60,459 nt of DNA from assembly GCA_009691025.1 (NCBI GenBank), contig SHWB01000010.1, forward strand, positions 1-60,459, written 5' to 3'. Origin of the DNA: Alphaproteobacteria bacterium. Lineage in GTDB: Bacteria > Pseudomonadota > Alphaproteobacteria > UBA6615. Under the pieces are notes generated by a model. The model searched no databases. It was not told the origin of the DNA and was given only the letters and a program-made list of their open reading frames with translations. Shown one piece after another: positions 27,673 through 37,697 of this stretch. How positions within the stretch are numbered: the first letter of the stretch is position 1; every line of letters begins with the position of its first letter. Position numbers and translations under genes: made by a program.

Positions 27673-29922
27673 TCACTCCGCCGCCCTGGGCAGGTCCAGC
27701 GCTTCCAGCACCTTCGGCGGCGACATCGGCAGGCTGTAGAAACGGATGCCAAGAGCGTCGTGGATGGCGTTGGCGATGGCCGCCATCACCGGCACGAGCG
27801 GCACCTCGCCGACGCCGCGCACGCCCTGGGGATGCTTCGGATTGGGAATCTCGATCATCACCGCGTCGAGCATCGGCAAATCCGAGCAGACGGGCATGCG
27901 GTAGTCTAGGAAGCCCGCATTGTCGACCTGACCGTTGCGGTTGTAGATGTATTCCTCGTTCAGCGCCCAGCCGATACCCTGCGCCACGCCGCCCTGCATC
28001 TGTCCTTCCACATAGCTCGGATGTACTGCCTTTCCGACGTCCTGGAAGGCCGTGTAGCGCAGCACGCGGACGATGCCGAGATCGACATCCACCTCGACAT
28101 CGCATATATGCGTGGCGAAGCCGCCCTCGGCGCCCGTCGTGTTGAGCTGCACGCCGGCGCCAATCGGGCCGCCGGTCTCGGTCGCCTTAGCGGCGATCTC
28201 CGCCAGCGTCAGCGGCGCGAACTTGCCGGCATTGTCGCCGGCCGGGCGCGCCGCGCCGTCCTCCCACGTCACCGCGTCGGGATCGATGTTCCAGATCTTC
28301 GCCGCACGCGCGCGCAGAATAGTGATCACCTTCTCAGCCGACTGCGTCACCACCATGGCGGAGGCGAACAGCACCCGGCTGCCGCCCGTCATGTTGCTGT
28401 AGCCGATGGTGGCGGTATCGCCGATCAGCACCGACACGCTCTTGTAGTCGATGCCTATCAGCTCGGCCGCGATGTTGGCGATCGCGGCGCGCGAGCCGCC
28501 GATATCGGGATGCCCCGTCATCACCACGACGTTGCCGTCCTCGGTGATGTTGACCTGCGCGCTGGATTCACCTCCGGCGTTGAACCAGAAGCCGCTGGCA
28601 ACGCCGCGGCCATGATGCTTTCCAAGTGGCGCCTTGTAGTGCGGGTGCGCACGCGCCGCCTCGAGCGTCTCGACGAAGCCGATGCGCGGATAGACCGGGC
28701 CGTGCGCCGCCTTGGTACCCTGCTTCGCCGCGTTCTTCAGCCGCAGCTCCAGCGGGTCCATCTTCAGCGCCACGGCCAGCTCGTCCATCACGCACTCGAC
28801 CGCATAGGCGCCGATCGGCGCGCCCGGCGCTCTGTAGGCAACGACCTTGGAGCGGTTGGAGACGACGTCGAAGCCCTGCGAGAGGACGTTCGGGATGTCG
28901 TAGGGCGCGAAGGAGCATCCGGCGGCGCCGCGGATCGGCGAGCCGGGCAGGGCGCCGGCCTGCAGGTAGTAGATGCCGTGCGCGGCGACGATCCGCCCGT
29001 CTTTCGTCGCGCCGATCTTCACCGTGCTCGACGAGCCGGAGGTCGGGCCCGAGGCACGCATCACCTCCTCGCGCGACATCACCATCTTCACCGGACGGCC
29101 CGATTTCTTCGACAGCATCGTCGCCAGCGGCTCGAGGTAGACGATGGTCTTGCCGCCGAAGCCGCCGCCGATCTCCGCCGGGATGGCACGGATGTCGCTC
29201 TGCGTCAGGCCGGTCAGCAAGGCCGTCATCGCGCGCACCATGAACTGGCCCTGGCTCGAACTCCAGATCGTCGTCTTGTCGTCGGAGGCGACACTGACGA
29301 GGCAGGCATGCGGCTCTATGTAACCCTGGTGGACCGGCCTAGTCTTGAAGCTGCGCTCGACGATCACCTCGGCCTGCGCGAATCCGGCCGCGATGTCGCC
29401 GAGCTTGTGCTCCAGCTTGCCGGTGATGTTGGAAGGCTTGCCGTCAAGCTTGTTGAACTCGTGCAGAATCGGCGCGTCGGGCTTGATTGCGTCCTCGATC
29501 TCGATGACCCAGGGCAGCACCTCGTACTCGACGGAGATCATCTTGCAGGCTTCCGCCGCGATCTCCTCGGTGGCGGCGGCGACGGCGGCGACCGGGTGGC
29601 CATGGAACAGCACCTTCTCGCGCGCCATGACGTTGCGGCACATCCAGCGCATGTCCTGGATGCCGAGTATGAACGGTTTGTCGGTCGTAAAATTCACGAT
29701 GTCGCGGGCCGTAACCACGGCCTTTACACCCGGCAACGACTCGGCCTTAGAGGTGTCGATCGAGCGGATGCGGGCATGCGCGTGCGGGCTGCGGAGCACC
29801 TTGCCCCAGATCATGCCTGGCATGGTGGTGTCGGCGCCGAAGGCGGCGCGCCCAGTCACCTTGTCGGCCCCGTCGGGACGGATGGTGCGCTGGCCGATCC
29901 ACTTGTTGCTGTGCTCGTTCAT
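27673..29922 (-). CDS. Xanthine dehydrogenase family molybdopterin-binding subunit
   Basis: A protein of 749 residues, the large catalytic subunit of a three-subunit molybdenum hydroxylase. The landmarks are DKVTGRAAFGADTTMPGMIW, GHPVAAVAAATEEIA, GGGFGGKTIVYLEP (molybdopterin contact), the AYRAPGAPIGAYAVEC loop, which is of XDH/4-hydroxybenzoyl-CoA reductase type rather than the AYXCSFR of CO dehydrogenase, and the active-site glutamate in GVRGVGEVPLVP. It hydroxylates an aromatic, heterocyclic or aldehyde carbon using water; the substrate cannot be read from sequence. Its start overlaps the stop of the 2Fe-2S subunit by four bases. Order FAD, FeS, Mo on the minus strand, as in cutMSL-type operons. 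Confidence 0.92.
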   Translation of the reverse strand: MNEHSNKWIGQRTIRPDGADKVTGRAAFGADTTMPGMIWGKVLRSPHAHARIRSIDTSKAESLPGVKAVVTARDIVNFTTDKPFILGIQDMRWMCRNVMAREKVLFHGHPVAAVAAATEEIAAEACKMISVEYEVLPWVIEIEDAIKPDAPILHEFNKLDGKPSNITGKLEHKLGDIAAGFAQAEVIVERSFKTRPVHQGYIEPHACLVSVASDDKTTIWSSSQGQFMVRAMTALLTGLTQSDIRAIPAEIGGGFGGKTIVYLEPLATMLSKKSGRPVKMVMSREEVMRASGPTSGSSSTVKIGATKDGRIVAAHGIYYLQAGALPGSPIRGAAGCSFAPYDIPNVLSQGFDVVSNRSKVVAYRAPGAPIGAYAVECVMDELAVALKMDPLELRLKNAAKQGTKAAHGPVYPRIGFVETLEAARAHPHYKAPLGKHHGRGVASGFWFNAGGESSAQVNITEDGNVVVMTGHPDIGGSRAAIANIAAELIGIDYKSVSVLIGDTATIGYSNMTGGSRVLFASAMVVTQSAEKVITILRARAAKIWNIDPDAVTWEDGAARPAGDNAGKFAPLTLAEIAAKATETGGPIGAGVQLNTTGAEGGFATHICDVEVDVDLGIVRVLRYTAFQDVGKAVHPSYVEGQMQGGVAQGIGWALNEEYIYNRNGQVDNAGFLDYRMPVCSDLPMLDAVMIEIPNPKHPQGVRGVGEVPLVPVMAAIANAIHDALGIRFYSLPMSPPKVLEALDLPRAAE

Positions 29923-30401
29923 CGCGCCGCTCCTCGCATCTCGGCGGCCGTTTCCAGTACCGCGCGGACGATCTTGTCATAGCCCGTGCACCGGCACAGA
30001 TTACCGGCGAGCCAGTACCTCACTTCGGTCTCGGTTGGCTCCTGGTTGTGTTCCAGTAGCGCCTTCGCCGCGACCAGCATGCCCGGCGTGCAGATCCCAC
30101 ATTGAAGCGCCGCCATTTCGAGGAATTTCTGCTGCAGCGGATGCAGCATCTCGCCTTCGGCCATGCCCTCGATGGTACGGATCTGGTGGCCCTCGGCCTC
30201 CGCCGCCAGCATCAGGCAGGAACAGACCAGACGTCCGTCCAGCGTGACGCTGCAGGCGCCGCAATCGCCCGACCCGCAGCCTTCCTTGGAGCCGGTCAGG
30301 CCGAGCGAGCCGCGCAGGACATCGAGCATGGTGTGGTGCGGCTCGCAGAGAAACTCCACGGGATCGCCGTTGATCGTGGTGGTCACATGCAGCTTGGCCA
30401 T
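29919..30401 (-). CDS. (2Fe-2S)-binding subunit of molybdenum hydroxylase
   Basis: A protein of 160 residues. N-terminal plant-type ferredoxin cluster (GCGSGDCGACSVTLDG with the further Cys in LVCSCLML) and C-terminal four-helix cluster (QCGICTPGMLVAAKALL and NLCRCTGYDKIVRAV). All eight cysteine ligands of the two 2Fe-2S centres appear present. It carries electrons from the molybdenum centre to FAD. It lies five bases after the FAD subunit and overlaps the large subunit, so the three are translated as one unit. No Tat signal is visible, so the complex is cytoplasmic. Confidence 0.93.
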   Translation of the reverse strand: MAKLHVTTTINGDPVEFLCEPHHTMLDVLRGSLGLTGSKEGCGSGDCGACSVTLDGRLVCSCLMLAAEAEGHQIRTIEGMAEGEMLHPLQQKFLEMAALQCGICTPGMLVAAKALLEHNQEPTETEVRYWLAGNLCRCTGYDKIVRAVLETAAEMRGAAR

Positions 30402-30405
30402 GGCC

Positions 30406-31275
30406 TCAAACCTTTCCGGCGCGGTCGGCGGCGATGGCGGCGGTGCGCTTCAGCAGCACGCCGGCAACTTTGGTGCGATAGGCGATGGTGCCGCGCTTGT
30501 CGTCGATGGGACGGCAGGATGCCGAGCAGGCGGCGGCCGCGGTATCGAGGTCGGCGGCATCCAGTTTCGTACCGACTAGCGCCTTCGCGGCCGCCTCGAC
30601 CAGCAGCACGGTCGGCGCCACGGCGCCCAGCGCCACGCGGGCGGCCGTGCAAATGCCCTTCTCCAGCGTCAGGCTGACGCCGCAGCCGACGACGGCGATG
30701 TCCATCTCGGTGCGCGGGATCATGCGCAGATAGGCGTCGCCCGAGCCCTTCGGCCGCGGTGGCAGGGTAAAGGCGACGAGTATTTCGCCCGGCGCGAAAT
30801 TGGTGCGGCCAGGCCCGGCCGGCACGGCCTCCACCGACATTTGCCGGCGCCCCTTCGGCCCCTGCACGGTGACGATGGCGCCCGCCGCGATCATAGCCGG
30901 CACGCTGTCGCCGGCCGGCGAGCCGTTGCACAGATTGCCGCCGGCCGTGGCGCGGCCCTGCACCTGGGTCGAGCCGATAAGGTTCACCGCCTCCAGCACG
31001 CCCGGCCACACCTTGCCGAAGCGCGGATGCTCGCCCAGCACCGCGCCGGAGACGGCGGCGCCGATGCAGAAGCCGCCATCGGCCGTCTCCTCTATCGTCG
31101 TCATCTCGGCAATCTTCTTGATGTCGACGATCAGGCCCGGGCTCACCGTGCCGGCTTTCATCTGCACCAGCAGGTCGGTGCCGCCGGCGAGGATGCGGGC
31201 GGCGCCCGCCGCGGCGGCGAAGGCCCCCACCGCTTCGTCGAGCGTGCGCGGCGCGAGGTATCGGATATCCGTCAT
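30406..31275 (-). CDS. FAD-binding subunit of molybdenum hydroxylase
   Basis: A protein of 289 residues. PCMH-type FAD domain with both diphosphate-binding motifs (ARILAGGTDLLVQMKAG and LIGSTQVQGRATAGGNLCNG-SPAGDS) and a C-terminal CO-dehydrogenase-flavoprotein-like domain (MIPRTEMDIAVVGCGVSL). No 4Fe-4S insertion of the 4-hydroxybenzoyl-CoA reductase beta subunit is seen, so a reductive benzoyl-CoA role is less likely. First gene of the operon; ATG at 31275. The 167 bases between it and the tRNA-Gln gene must hold its promoter, but I see no clear consensus. Confidence 0.92.
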   Translation of the reverse strand: MTDIRYLAPRTLDEAVGAFAAAAGAARILAGGTDLLVQMKAGTVSPGLIVDIKKIAEMTTIEETADGGFCIGAAVSGAVLGEHPRFGKVWPGVLEAVNLIGSTQVQGRATAGGNLCNGSPAGDSVPAMIAAGAIVTVQGPKGRRQMSVEAVPAGPGRTNFAPGEILVAFTLPPRPKGSGDAYLRMIPRTEMDIAVVGCGVSLTLEKGICTAARVALGAVAPTVLLVEAAAKALVGTKLDAADLDTAAAACSASCRPIDDKRGTIAYRTKVAGVLLKRTAAIAADRAGKV

Positions 31276-31442
31276 GGTCGTTCCTGTGTTTGTTCCCCGC
31301 CCGCTGTCGCTTCTGCGGCCAGCCTTGCTGGCTGCGCGGGACGGCGCAGGCTACGCGGCCCGCGCCGGTTGGAACAGTCCTTATGATACGGTGGGGGGCG
31401 TACGGTATAGCTGGTTTTCTTCGGAAGAGTTCGGAAGTGAAG

Positions 31443-31513
31443 TTGGGGGACTAGGATTCGAACCTAGACTGGCGGAGTCAGAGTCCGCTGTCCTACCGTT
31501 AGACGATCCCCCA
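31443..31513 (-). tRNA. tRNA-Gln (anticodon CTG)
   Basis: Acceptor stem TGGGGGA (5' end at 31513) pairs with TCCCCCA (31450-31444). The D-arm contains GTCTAACGGTAGGAC. The anticodon stem-loop is GCGGA-CTCTGAC-TCCGC, with anticodon CTG in the normal position. The T-arm is CTAGG-TTCGAAT-CCTAG and the discriminator base is A. CCA is not encoded (CTT follows). It lies between the molybdenum hydroxylase operon and Ppx/GppA; no integrase or attachment duplication is seen at its 3' end. Confidence 0.93.
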
Positions 31514-31665
31514 GCAGGCGGGCGCTCCCTTATCATATCGATACGGGGATGTGTACCCCGGCCGCGACGCGCACGCGCGGCCGGGGCGCTTGTGTCGCGG
31601 CTCCCGGCGGTACAGTTTGCATCCTTCGTGGCATGCGGAATTCGTGGCTATACGGAGGCGCGGTC

Positions 31666-32739
31666 GTGGCGGACGGGCTGGGCGTGGCGGCGAAGGGGGC
31701 GGTGGCCCCGCCGGCGATGCCGCGCCCGGGTGGCCGTGACGGCGCCGTCTATGCCGCGCTCGACCTCGGTACCAACAATTGCCGCATGCTAGCCGCCCGC
31801 GCCACCGGCGACGGCTTCGCGGTGGTCGACGCCTATTCGCGCACCGTGCGCCTCGGCGATCGGCTGCTGCAGGACGGGCGGCTGAGCGAGCGGGCGATGG
31901 CCCGCGCCATCGTCGCGCTGCGCGTCTGCGCCCAGCGCATCCGCCGCCACGAGGTGGCCGGGGTGCGCGGCGTGGCGACCGAGGCCTGCCGGCGCGCCAG
32001 CAACGGCCGCTCCTTCCTCGCCCGCGTCGTCGCCGAGACAGGGCTGTCCTTCGACCTCATCGATGCGCGCGAGGAGGCCGAGCTGGCGCTGGCCGGCTGC
32101 GCGCCGCTGTTCGCCGTGGCCGCGGCGGTGGCGCCGCCCACGCACGGGCTGCTGGTCGATATCGGCGGCGGCTCGACGCAAATCGCCTGGGTGGCGCTGG
32201 GGCCGGCCGGCGCCTCCGGCGCCACGCCGGCGCTGCACACCATCGATACGGTCTCGCTGCCCTTCGGCGTGGTCACGCTGCTGGAGCGCTGGGGCACCGA
32301 CCCGGACCCGGAGAGCGATCGCGCCATGCGCGCCGACGTGGCGGCCCATCTGGCGCCCTTCGCCGCGCGCCATGCCATTGGCGCGGCGATCGAGGCGGGG
32401 CGGGTGCACATGGTCGGCACTTCGGGCACCGTCACCATGCTGGCCAGCGTCGCCCAGGGGCTCGGCCGCTACAACCGCATCCGGGTCGACCGCTATGTCC
32501 TCGATTTTTCCGCCATCCACGCCCATTCGGCCGAACTGGCGCATCTCGGCACGGCCGGACGGGCGCTGCATCCCTGCATCGGGCGCGAGCGCGCCGACCT
32601 CACCGTCGGCGGCTGCATCGTGCTGCAGGCGATCTGTGACCTGCTGCCGGTCGGCCGCCTCACCGTCGCCGATCGCGGTCTGCGCGAGGGCATCCTGCTC
32701 GGCCTGATGGCCAGCGCGCGCGGCACGGTGGCGGTCTAG
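31666..32739 (+). CDS. Ppx/GppA family exopolyphosphatase
   Basis: A protein of 357 residues from GTG 31666, which has GGAGG seven bases upstream; an ATG at 31633 or 31717 is possible. Ppx/GppA hydrolyses polyphosphate or the pppGpp 5' phosphate. ASKHA-fold motifs: YAALDLGTNNCRML (phosphate-1), GVRGVATEACRRASN, LLVDIGGGSTQIAWV (phosphate-2) and VHMVGTSGTVTMLAS (adenosine-type loop). The C-terminal HD domain of longer Ppx proteins is absent, as in most alphaproteobacterial Ppx. The TAG stop is two bases before the rlmE start, so the two are co-translated, a conserved alphaproteobacterial pair. Confidence 0.9.
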   Translation: MADGLGVAAKGAVAPPAMPRPGGRDGAVYAALDLGTNNCRMLAARATGDGFAVVDAYSRTVRLGDRLLQDGRLSERAMARAIVALRVCAQRIRRHEVAGVRGVATEACRRASNGRSFLARVVAETGLSFDLIDAREEAELALAGCAPLFAVAAAVAPPTHGLLVDIGGGSTQIAWVALGPAGASGATPALHTIDTVSLPFGVVTLLERWGTDPDPESDRAMRADVAAHLAPFAARHAIGAAIEAGRVHMVGTSGTVTMLASVAQGLGRYNRIRVDRYVLDFSAIHAHSAELAHLGTAGRALHPCIGRERADLTVGGCIVLQAICDLLPVGRLTVADRGLREGILLGLMASARGTVAV

Positions 32740-32741
32740 CC

Positions 32742-33460
32742 ATGGCGCGCGGCAGCGGTGGTTCCGGCGGCGGCAAGCCCGGCGGCGGCCGGCAGGCGGG
32801 CGCGCCGGGGCCGCGCGGGCTGACCGAGCGCGTCAAGACGGCGCGGCGGCGCAAGCCCAGCTCGACCGCCTGGCTCAACCGCCAGCTCAACGACCCCTAT
32901 GTACGCGAGGCGCAGCGGCTGGGCTACCGCTCGCGCGCCGCCTTCAAGCTGGTGCAGCTCGATGACCGCTTCAGTGTGCTGGTGCCAGGCGCCCGGGTCG
33001 CCGATCTCGGCGCCGCTCCGGGCGGCTGGTGCCAAGTGGCGGTGCAGCGGGTCGGGCCGAGGGGCCGCGTGGTAGGCATCGACCTCGTCGCGGTCGAGCC
33101 TGTAGCCGGCGCCAAACTGCTGGTCGGCAACGCCACCGAGCCGGACGCCGTGGCGCGCCTGCGCGCCGCGCTGGGCGGGGCAGCCGACGCGGTGCTGTCC
33201 GACATGGCCAATGCCGCCACCGGCCATGCCGGCACCGACCAGGCCCGCACCATGGCACTGGCCGAGGCCGCCGCCGAGGTCGCGGCCGAATTGCTGGCAC
33301 CGGGCGGCTCCTTCGTCGTCAAGGTGCTGCAGGGCCCCGACGAGCCGCAACTCTTCGAGCGCCTGCGCCGGACCTTCGCCCATGTGCGCCGCGTCAAGCC
33401 GAAGGCCAGCCGCGCCGATTCCAAGGAACTCTATCTGGTGGCGACGGGGTTCAAGGGCGA

Positions 33461-33464
<4 letters not shown>
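32742..33464 (+). CDS. rlmE: 23S rRNA (uridine-2'-O-)-methyltransferase RlmE
   Basis: A protein of 240 residues. FtsJ/RrmJ fold that methylates U2552 of 23S rRNA in the A loop. A basic, glycine-rich N-terminal extension (GSGGGKPGGGRQ, then RVKTARRRKPSS) is followed by the K-D-K-E catalytic set: SRAAFKLVQLDD (Lys), ADLGAAPGGWCQVA (SAM motif I), LSDMANAATGH (Asp; the usual Pro after Ala is Asn here), FVVKVLQG (Lys) and SKELYLVATGF (Glu). Translationally coupled to ppx. Its stop overlaps the end of the opposite-strand host-attachment remnant. Confidence 0.93.
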
Positions 33465-35335
<1,871 letters not shown>

Positions 35336-35353
35336 CTGTTTCCGCATACCTTT

Positions 35354-35556
35354 TTTTTCCTCTCCCATCGGGAGAGGGCTTCCGCCGTTGGCGCCGCAGG
35401 GAGCGCAAGCGACCGAGGCGCATACGACGGAAGGGTGATGGGTTACGGTCTTGGCCGCATCACGCCCACCGTAACCCCTCACCCTTTCGGCGCTGGGCTC
35501 TCTATCGCTCGCCAAGGCCGAAAGACCTCTCCCTTTGGGAGAGGAGAACGCACGGG
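35354..35556. repeat. MITE-like long palindrome between guaB and the RsmB-like gene
   Basis: The left end CCTCTCCCATCGGGAGAGGG and right end CCTCTCCCTTTGGGAGAGG are each small palindromes. Between them, TTCCGCCGT...ACGGAAGGG and GGGTTACGG...CCGTAACCC pair as an extended hairpin. It is non-coding and shares its CCTCTCC/GGAGAGG ends with the element at 12968-13123. It fills most of the spacer and could stop or stabilise guaB mRNA. Confidence 0.55.
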
Positions 35557-35581
35557 TCGCAATGAACAAAATAGTCTCGGC

Positions 35582-36877
35582 ATGACCCCCGCCGCGCGCA
35601 TCGCCGCCGCCATCGAGCTGCTGACGCAGATCGCCGCCGGCTCGGCGCCGGCCGACACGCTGGCGAGCGACTGGTTCGCCAGGCGCCGCTATGCCGGCGG
35701 CGGCGACCGGCGGGCGATCCGTGCGCGCGTGTGGGAGGTGCTGCGTCGCCGCGGCGCGCTAGCCTGGCAGGTCGAACAGGCCGGCGGCGACGCCAGCGAG
35801 GCGCGCGCCCTCGTGCTCGCCGACCTAGCATTGTCCGACAGCCTCGACGCGGCGGGCGTGGCGGCGCTGTTCACCGGCGCCGGCTATGGCGCGCTGCCGC
35901 TCGACCCGGCGGAGGAAGGGCTGCTTGCGGCGCTGGCCGCGCGCCGGCTCGACGATCCGGCGATGCCGGATGCCGCCCGCCTCAATGTGCCGGACTGGCT
36001 GTTGCCGCTGCTCGACCATGCCTTCGGCCCGGCGCGCGAGGCGGAGATGGCGGCACTGGCCGGCCTCGCGCCGGTCGATTTGCGCGTCAACGCGCTGAAG
36101 GCGTCGCGTGACTCGGCGCAGGCGGCGCTGGCCGAGGCGGGCATCGCAGCACTTCCCACGCCATGGTCGCCGCTCGGCCTGCGTCTCACCGCGCCGGTGC
36201 CGCTCGACACGACGATGCCGTTCCGTGACGGGATGGTCGAGGTGCAGGACGAGGGCAGCCAGCTTCTCGGGCTGGCCGCCGCCGCCCAGCCCGGCGAGAC
36301 GGTGATCGACCTCTGCGCCGGGGCCGGCGGCAAGGCGCTGGCGCTGGCCGCCGCGATGGGCAATGAGGGCCGCATCCTAGCCTGCGACGTCTCGGCGGCG
36401 CGCCTGCAGCGCATGGTGCCGCGCCTGCGCCGATCCGGCGCCACCATTATCGAGGCGCGCGCCGGCGACGCACGGGCTCTGCTCGTCGAGGGCGCGGCCC
36501 CGGCCGACCTCGCCGATCTCGTCTTCGTCGACGTGCAGTGCAGCGGCACCGGCGTGTGGCGGCGCGCGCCGGAGGATCGCTGGCGGCTGACACAAGAACG
36601 CCTCGACGCCCTCGTCGCCGACCAGACGGCCATCCTCTCTGCCGCCGCCGCGCTGGTGCGTCCCGGCGGGCGGCTGGTCTACGCCACCTGCTCGCTGCTG
36701 GCGGCCGAGAATGCCGACATCGTCGACGCCTTCCTCGCCACCGGCCCCGGCTTCCGCCGCGGCGATGCGCGCGCCTCGCTGCCGGTGCGGCCCGGCGGCG
36801 ACGGGCCGGACCTCGTGCTGACGCCGCACCGCCACGGCACCGACGGCGTCTACGCGGCGCTGCTACTGCGCGACTGA
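35582..36877 (+). CDS. RsmB/NOP family RNA cytosine methyltransferase with altered motif IV
   Basis: A protein of 431 residues. N-terminal NusB-like helical domain, then a SAM-binding Rossmann domain: QDEGSQLLGLAAAAQPGE, VIDLCAGAGGKALALAAAMG (motif I) and RILACDVSAARLQRM. Motif VI (YATCSLLAAENADIV) retains its catalytic cysteine. Motif IV, normally VDAPCSGTG, reads VDVQCSGTG: the near-invariant Pro is Gln (CAG at 36536-36538, residue 319), while the following Cys is kept. It would make m5C in rRNA (16S C967-type site) if active. Located between guaB and guaA, as in many alphaproteobacteria. ATG at 35582; upstream codons lie within the palindrome. Confidence 0.88.
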   Translation: MTPAARIAAAIELLTQIAAGSAPADTLASDWFARRRYAGGGDRRAIRARVWEVLRRRGALAWQVEQAGGDASEARALVLADLALSDSLDAAGVAALFTGAGYGALPLDPAEEGLLAALAARRLDDPAMPDAARLNVPDWLLPLLDHAFGPAREAEMAALAGLAPVDLRVNALKASRDSAQAALAEAGIAALPTPWSPLGLRLTAPVPLDTTMPFRDGMVEVQDEGSQLLGLAAAAQPGETVIDLCAGAGGKALALAAAMGNEGRILACDVSAARLQRMVPRLRRSGATIIEARAGDARALLVEGAAPADLADLVFVDVQCSGTGVWRRAPEDRWRLTQERLDALVADQTAILSAAAALVRPGGRLVYATCSLLAAENADIVDAFLATGPGFRRGDARASLPVRPGGDGPDLVLTPHRHGTDGVYAALLLRD

Positions 36878-36938
36878 GCCGGCACGACCCGCGCGGCGCG
36901 ATATCCTTGACGGCGGGAATCGCGCTAGCCTCGCACCC

Positions 36939-37478
36939 ATGGACGACATGGCCACCACCCGCGTGCGCCGGGCGACCGCGTCCGACGCCTCCGCCATCGC
37001 CGCCATCCATGTGGCGACCTGGCGCAGCGCCTATGCCGGCATCCTGCCAGACCGCTATCTGCTGGCCCTCGCCGAGCCGCGCCAGGCCATCCAGTGGCGC
37101 AGCCACCTGACGGCGCGCGCCGAATCGACCTGGGTGGCGGAGGAGGGGAGGGCCGGCATCGTCGGCTTTGCCTCCTGCGGGGCGGTGCGCCGCGCCAGCG
37201 TGCCGGCGCATGCGCCGTGGCAGGGCGAGATCTACACGCTCTATGTAGCGCCCGACTATCAGGGCAACGGCCATGGCCGCATCCTGCTGGAGGCCTGCCG
37301 CACGGCGCTGGCCCGCGAGGGCCGGGCCGGCGCGCTGGTCTGGGTGCTGGCCGCCAACCCCGCCCGCTTCTTCTACGAGCGCTTGGGCGGCCGGCGCGTT
37401 GCCGTGCGCACCGAGGCCTTCGCCGGCACGCGCCTGCCCGAATGCGCCTATGCCTGGGACAGCCCCTCGGTGCATTGA
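36939..37478 (+). CDS. GNAT family N-acetyltransferase
   Basis: A protein of 179 residues. GNAT fold with the N-terminal RRATASDASAIAAIHVATWR typical of the family, beta4/motif A IYTLYVAPDYQGNGHGRILL (acetyl-CoA pyrophosphate loop QGNGHGR, a Q-x-x-G-x-G/A match), and FYERLGGRRV near the C-terminus. It transfers an acetyl group from acetyl-CoA to an amine of unknown identity. It lies 61 bases after the RsmB-like gene and may be co-transcribed with it; guaA follows after a palindromic repeat. Confidence 0.88.
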   Translation: MDDMATTRVRRATASDASAIAAIHVATWRSAYAGILPDRYLLALAEPRQAIQWRSHLTARAESTWVAEEGRAGIVGFASCGAVRRASVPAHAPWQGEIYTLYVAPDYQGNGHGRILLEACRTALAREGRAGALVWVLAANPARFFYERLGGRRVAVRTEAFAGTRLPECAYAWDSPSVH

Positions 37479-37496
37479 GTCCCGCAAGACCGATTG

Positions 37497-37624
37497 TCGC
37501 CCCGGACAAGCGGCGTAGCCGCGCGATCCGGGGCCCATGAACACCGGCCGTTACTGCGATGACTCCGGCCCGTGTTCATGGCTCCCGGGTTGCGGCCGCT
37601 GGCGCGGCCTTGCCCGGGACGACG
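37497..37624. repeat. Long palindromic element (MITE-like) upstream of guaA
   Basis: Left arm GTCGCCCCGGACAAGCGGCG then GGGGCCCATGAACACCGG; right arm CCCGTGTTCATGGCTCCCGG then GGCCTTGCCCGGGACGACGG. The two arms are nearly perfect complements with only a short central sequence, so transcripts would form a long hairpin. A degenerate second copy is at 40960-41085 and a half-copy at 1133-1170. Confidence 0.65.
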
Positions 37625-37697
37625 GCTTGGTTTGGGTGAGTGAAGTGGGGGACACCCCCGTGCGTGCAGGCGGCCCGGGAATCGGCTATGACGCCGC

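Noticed and set aside
27673-31275. Aerobic CO dehydrogenase (coxMSL)
   Set aside because: The large subunit lacks the AYXCSFR active-site loop and has AYRAPGAP, so it is an XDH-type hydroxylase of unknown substrate.
31443-31513. tRNA-Gln as an integration site
   Set aside because: No integrase, no AT-rich block and no duplicated tRNA 3' end beside it; the integrase remnant is at guaA instead.
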